From Pseudomonadota bacterium (GTDB lineage: Bacteria > Desulfobacterota > Desulfobulbia > Desulfobulbales > Desulfocapsaceae), in assembly GCA_018821985.1 (NCBI GenBank), contig JAHJKP010000026.1, positions 1-64,000 of the forward strand: a stretch of 64,000 bases of DNA, written 5' to 3'. Each line of letters opens with the position of its first letter. Position 1 is the first letter of the stretch. A program made the position numbers and the translations under genes. The notes below the pieces were generated by a model. The model worked only from the letters and a program-made list of their open reading frames with translations, did no database searches and was not told the origin of the DNA. This document shows positions 62,036 through 64,000 of the stretch, piece after piece.

Positions 62036-63247
62036 ATGAACTCTCCAATCATCACCCTGGCAGACAGAGTTATCAATATCAAGCCCTCTCCAACTCTGGC
62101 TGTAAATGCAAAGGCCAAGGCACTGAAGGCTGCAGGTGCTGACATCCTGAACTTCAGCGTCGGTGAACCTGACTTTGACACCCCCCCCCATGTCTGTGAA
62201 GCTGGGAAAAAGGCTATTGATGAAGGATTTACCAGATATACTGCTGTTCCCGGCATGCCCGAATTGCGCGAAGCCATCTGCCAACGCTTGCAGATAGACA
62301 AAGGGCTCTCCTATGTGATGGAGGAGGTCCAGGTCGCTTGCGGCGGGAAGCATGGCCTCTACAACATGTTTCAGGCAGTGATCAATCCCGGAGATGAGGT
62401 TCTCATCCCCACTCCCTACTGGGTTTCTTATCCACCCATGGTACAGTTGGCAGGCGGCACCCCGGTTCTGGTACCTCTTCTGGAACAGGACAATTTTGAT
62501 CTCAACCCGGACATCCTCCATAAATACGCCACCAGCAAAACCCGGGCCATCATTATTAACTCACCCTCCAACCCCACAGGCTCAGTTTTCTCAATCGAAG
62601 CCCTGCAGGCCATTGCCAAAATAGCCATGGAAAACGGCTGGCTGATCATAACCGACGACATCTATGACACCATCACCTATATGGACACAGCGCTTCCTCA
62701 TATCCTGGAGGTGGACGACAGATTAAAGGAGCAGACCCTGATCCTGAACGGAGTCTCGAAATCCTTTGCCATGACAGGATGGCGGATTGGCTGGACTGCC
62801 GGCCCGAAACATATCATAGCGGCCATGAACAAAATCCAGGGTCAATCCACATCCAATCCCTCATCCATTTCCCAGAAAGCCGCACTTGCCGCCGTCACTG
62901 GCCCCCAGGATTTTCCGAAGACCATGCTCAAGGCGTTTCTTCCCAGACGGGACTTTTTTGTTGAAGACCTGCGCTCAATAGAAGGAGTAAGTTGCGTCAA
63001 TCCCAAAGGGGCCTTCTATGTCTTCCCCAATTTTTCCACATATTTTGGGAAAAGATTCAACGGCAAGGCCATTAACAATTCAGTGGATCTGGCCGACTAC
63101 TTCCTCGACGAGGCAAAAGTAGCCTCAGTACCAGGTGCCGCCTTCGGGGCCGACGATTTTGTCCGCTTCTCCTTTGCCACCTCCATGGATATCATCAAAG
63201 ATGGAATGGGAAGAATCAAGAAAGCACTAGCCAGCCTGGAAGGATAA
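62036..63247 (+). CDS. Pyridoxal-phosphate aminotransferase (aspartate-type, class I)
   Basis: 403 residues of the aspartate aminotransferase I-gamma group. The N-terminal LADRVINIKPSPTLAVNAKAKAL and LNFSVGEPDFDTPPHV are typical. NSPSNPTGSVF and ITDDIYDTITYMD bind PLP, the Schiff-base Lys is in NGVSKSFAMTGWRIGW, and VRFSFATS provides the carboxylate-binding Arg. It may act on aspartate or related amino acids. The gene is followed by a bidirectional terminator shared with the LysR gene. Confidence 0.93.
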   Translation: MNSPIITLADRVINIKPSPTLAVNAKAKALKAAGADILNFSVGEPDFDTPPHVCEAGKKAIDEGFTRYTAVPGMPELREAICQRLQIDKGLSYVMEEVQVACGGKHGLYNMFQAVINPGDEVLIPTPYWVSYPPMVQLAGGTPVLVPLLEQDNFDLNPDILHKYATSKTRAIIINSPSNPTGSVFSIEALQAIAKIAMENGWLIITDDIYDTITYMDTALPHILEVDDRLKEQTLILNGVSKSFAMTGWRIGWTAGPKHIIAAMNKIQGQSTSNPSSISQKAALAAVTGPQDFPKTMLKAFLPRRDFFVEDLRSIEGVSCVNPKGAFYVFPNFSTYFGKRFNGKAINNSVDLADYFLDEAKVASVPGAAFGADDFVRFSFATSMDIIKDGMGRIKKALASLEG

Positions 63248-63257
63248 AACGTAGACA

Positions 63258-63300
63258 CAAAAAAACCGGTTGCAGAATAACTACCCTGCAACCGGTTTGT
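63258..63300. terminator. Bidirectional terminator between convergent genes
   Basis: AAACCGGTTGCAG (63263-63275) pairs with CTGCAACCGGTTT (63286-63298) around ten bases. A long T-run follows on the minus strand (63265-63259), and a shorter one (TTTGTT) on the plus strand, so it suits both the aminotransferase and the LysR gene. Confidence 0.9.
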
Positions 63301-63362
63301 TCCCCTTCACCAACAAATCTGTCCAGCTCGCCTTTCTGCCTGCAAGCTCTCCAACCAGCCGA

Positions 63363-64000
63363 TTATTTCTTTAAGCTCAACAACTGTTTACTCAGCAAGG
63401 ATTGTTTTGCCAACAATGACTGGAGCTTCCACGGCGAAGACAGACAGGCCCTGCTGGCGCTACAGGTGGACATCACATCACAGAAGGCGAGAAATTCTGC
63501 CAGGGCATCACTCATCACCTGACCTTTTCGAGAAATTATCTGCAGCTGACGATGCATGTCAACCCCTTCAACCTTCAGGCTTTTCAACCAACCATGTTCC
63601 ACCTCTCGACACACAGTCAACGACGAAAGACAGGCAATACCTACCCCTGATTCAACAGCCCGTTTAATTGCCTCAGGATGCCCCATCTCCATGATCACAG
63701 GAATCTGATCAAGATAAGCCTTCATTTTTTCACGAAAAATAGCAACAGTACCAGACCCCTCTTCCCGCATAATCCAGCGGGTATTTTTAAAATCCGTCTT
63801 CACATCAAAGACTTCATTGCCTGCAAGGGGATCGCTGGGACCTACCAGAATTACAAGTTCATCTTTAAACCACGGACGAATAATAGTATCGAGGGATTTT
63901 ACCGGTCCTTCAACAAAGCCGATATCAGCCTTGCCATCCTGAATAAGAGTTTCAGCATAACGGGTATGATGAACAAGCATGTTAATACCTACATGAGCAT
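63363..64000 (-). CDS. LysR-family transcriptional regulator, C-terminal part (5' end beyond window)
   Basis: At least 212 residues of the effector-binding domain: ADIGFVEGPVKSLDTI, WIMREEGSGTVAIFREKM, PEAIKRAVESGVGIACLSSL are hallmarks of LysR substrate domains (CysB/CbbR-like group). The frame continues upstream (AHVGIN before MLVHHT) to the window edge, so the helix-turn-helix and start are missing. The C-terminus has a Leu/Ser/Lys-rich extension with near repeats (LQSLLAKQSLLSKQLLSLKK) that is unusual for the family. The gene is closed by the terminator at 63258-63300. The effector is unknown. Confidence 0.88.
   Translation of the reverse strand, partial: AHVGINMLVHHTRYAETLIQDGKADIGFVEGPVKSLDTIIRPWFKDELVILVGPSDPLAGNEVFDVKTDFKNTRWIMREEGSGTVAIFREKMKAYLDQIPVIMEMGHPEAIKRAVESGVGIACLSSLTVCREVEHGWLKSLKVEGVDMHRQLQIISRKGQVMSDALAEFLAFCDVMSTCSASRACLSSPWKLQSLLAKQSLLSKQLLSLKK

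Overview
The window looks like chromosome of a Gram-negative, anaerobic, respiring bacterium, most likely a Desulfobulbales-type member of the Desulfobacterota. This is inferred from gene content, not from a marker tree. Supporting content: lipid A genes (lpxD, fabZ), TamA/TamB and a LolC-LolD pair (outer membrane), two sigma-54 activators, menaquinone methyltransferase, a multiheme c-type cytochrome, a heme-c diguanylate cyclase, a cobalamin-independent methionine synthase-like protein of the kind found in anaerobes, and a small dual-CXXC protein. Most of it is ordinary housekeeping sequence. I found no CRISPR array, rRNA or complete prophage.

Layout. 1-140 is the end of an IS256-type insertion sequence whose terminus appears to supply the -35 of a promoter for a histidine kinase/sigma-54 regulator pair (189-3129). 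3313-7925 (minus) is an envelope operon: glmS, namZ-like muramidase, lpxD, fabZ. Plus-strand pyrE, a 56-residue dual-CXXC protein and a PilZ protein follow (8291-9678). Then come minus-strand hflX (apparently with a non-standard start), a structured palindromic repeat, an aminotransferase, a second sigma-54 regulator, an iron-sulfur flavoprotein-like reductase and tamB-tamA (to 20109). 20325-23531 has rlmD plus two secreted proteins, one ending in an intramolecular-chaperone (S74) domain. 23834-27252 is the most accessory part: multiheme cytochrome, tiny membrane protein, a long unassigned non-coding stretch, an M15 peptidase lacking one zinc ligand, and an AT-rich secreted protein. 27548-30639 is an ABC-2 exporter with a lipoprotein adaptor.

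32046-35671 is a signalling block: a PilZ protein, a globin-coupled diguanylate cyclase split by a frameshift, and a REC-REC-GGDEF protein. With the HD-GYP regulator (42890-43981), the heme-c GGDEF protein (48721-49953) and the first PilZ protein (9139-9678), the window encodes cyclic-di-GMP synthesis, breakdown and binding, with oxygen/redox inputs likely.

36108-40805 carries the methionine synthase-like gene, lysS and lolCD. 41913-42396 contains a decayed C-terminal fragment of the RNA-binding protein Tex. 46447-58637 (minus, apart from two plus genes) carries a PRPP synthetase-like gene and leuB, then hisB, a lipoprotein, a TtcA-like enzyme, a DUF89 protein, asnS, a GxxExxY gene bracketed by inverted repeats, ubiE, hisD and rsmG. 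58907-63247 (plus) has tRNA-Gly, rplM-rpsI, argC, truA and an aspartate-type aminotransferase. A LysR regulator runs off the right edge.

No single locus is clearly a new multi-gene system. The best leads are the split globin-GGDEF gene, the structured repeat at 11377-11503, the GxxExxY module, the IS-derived promoter and the accessory stretch 25386-27252.
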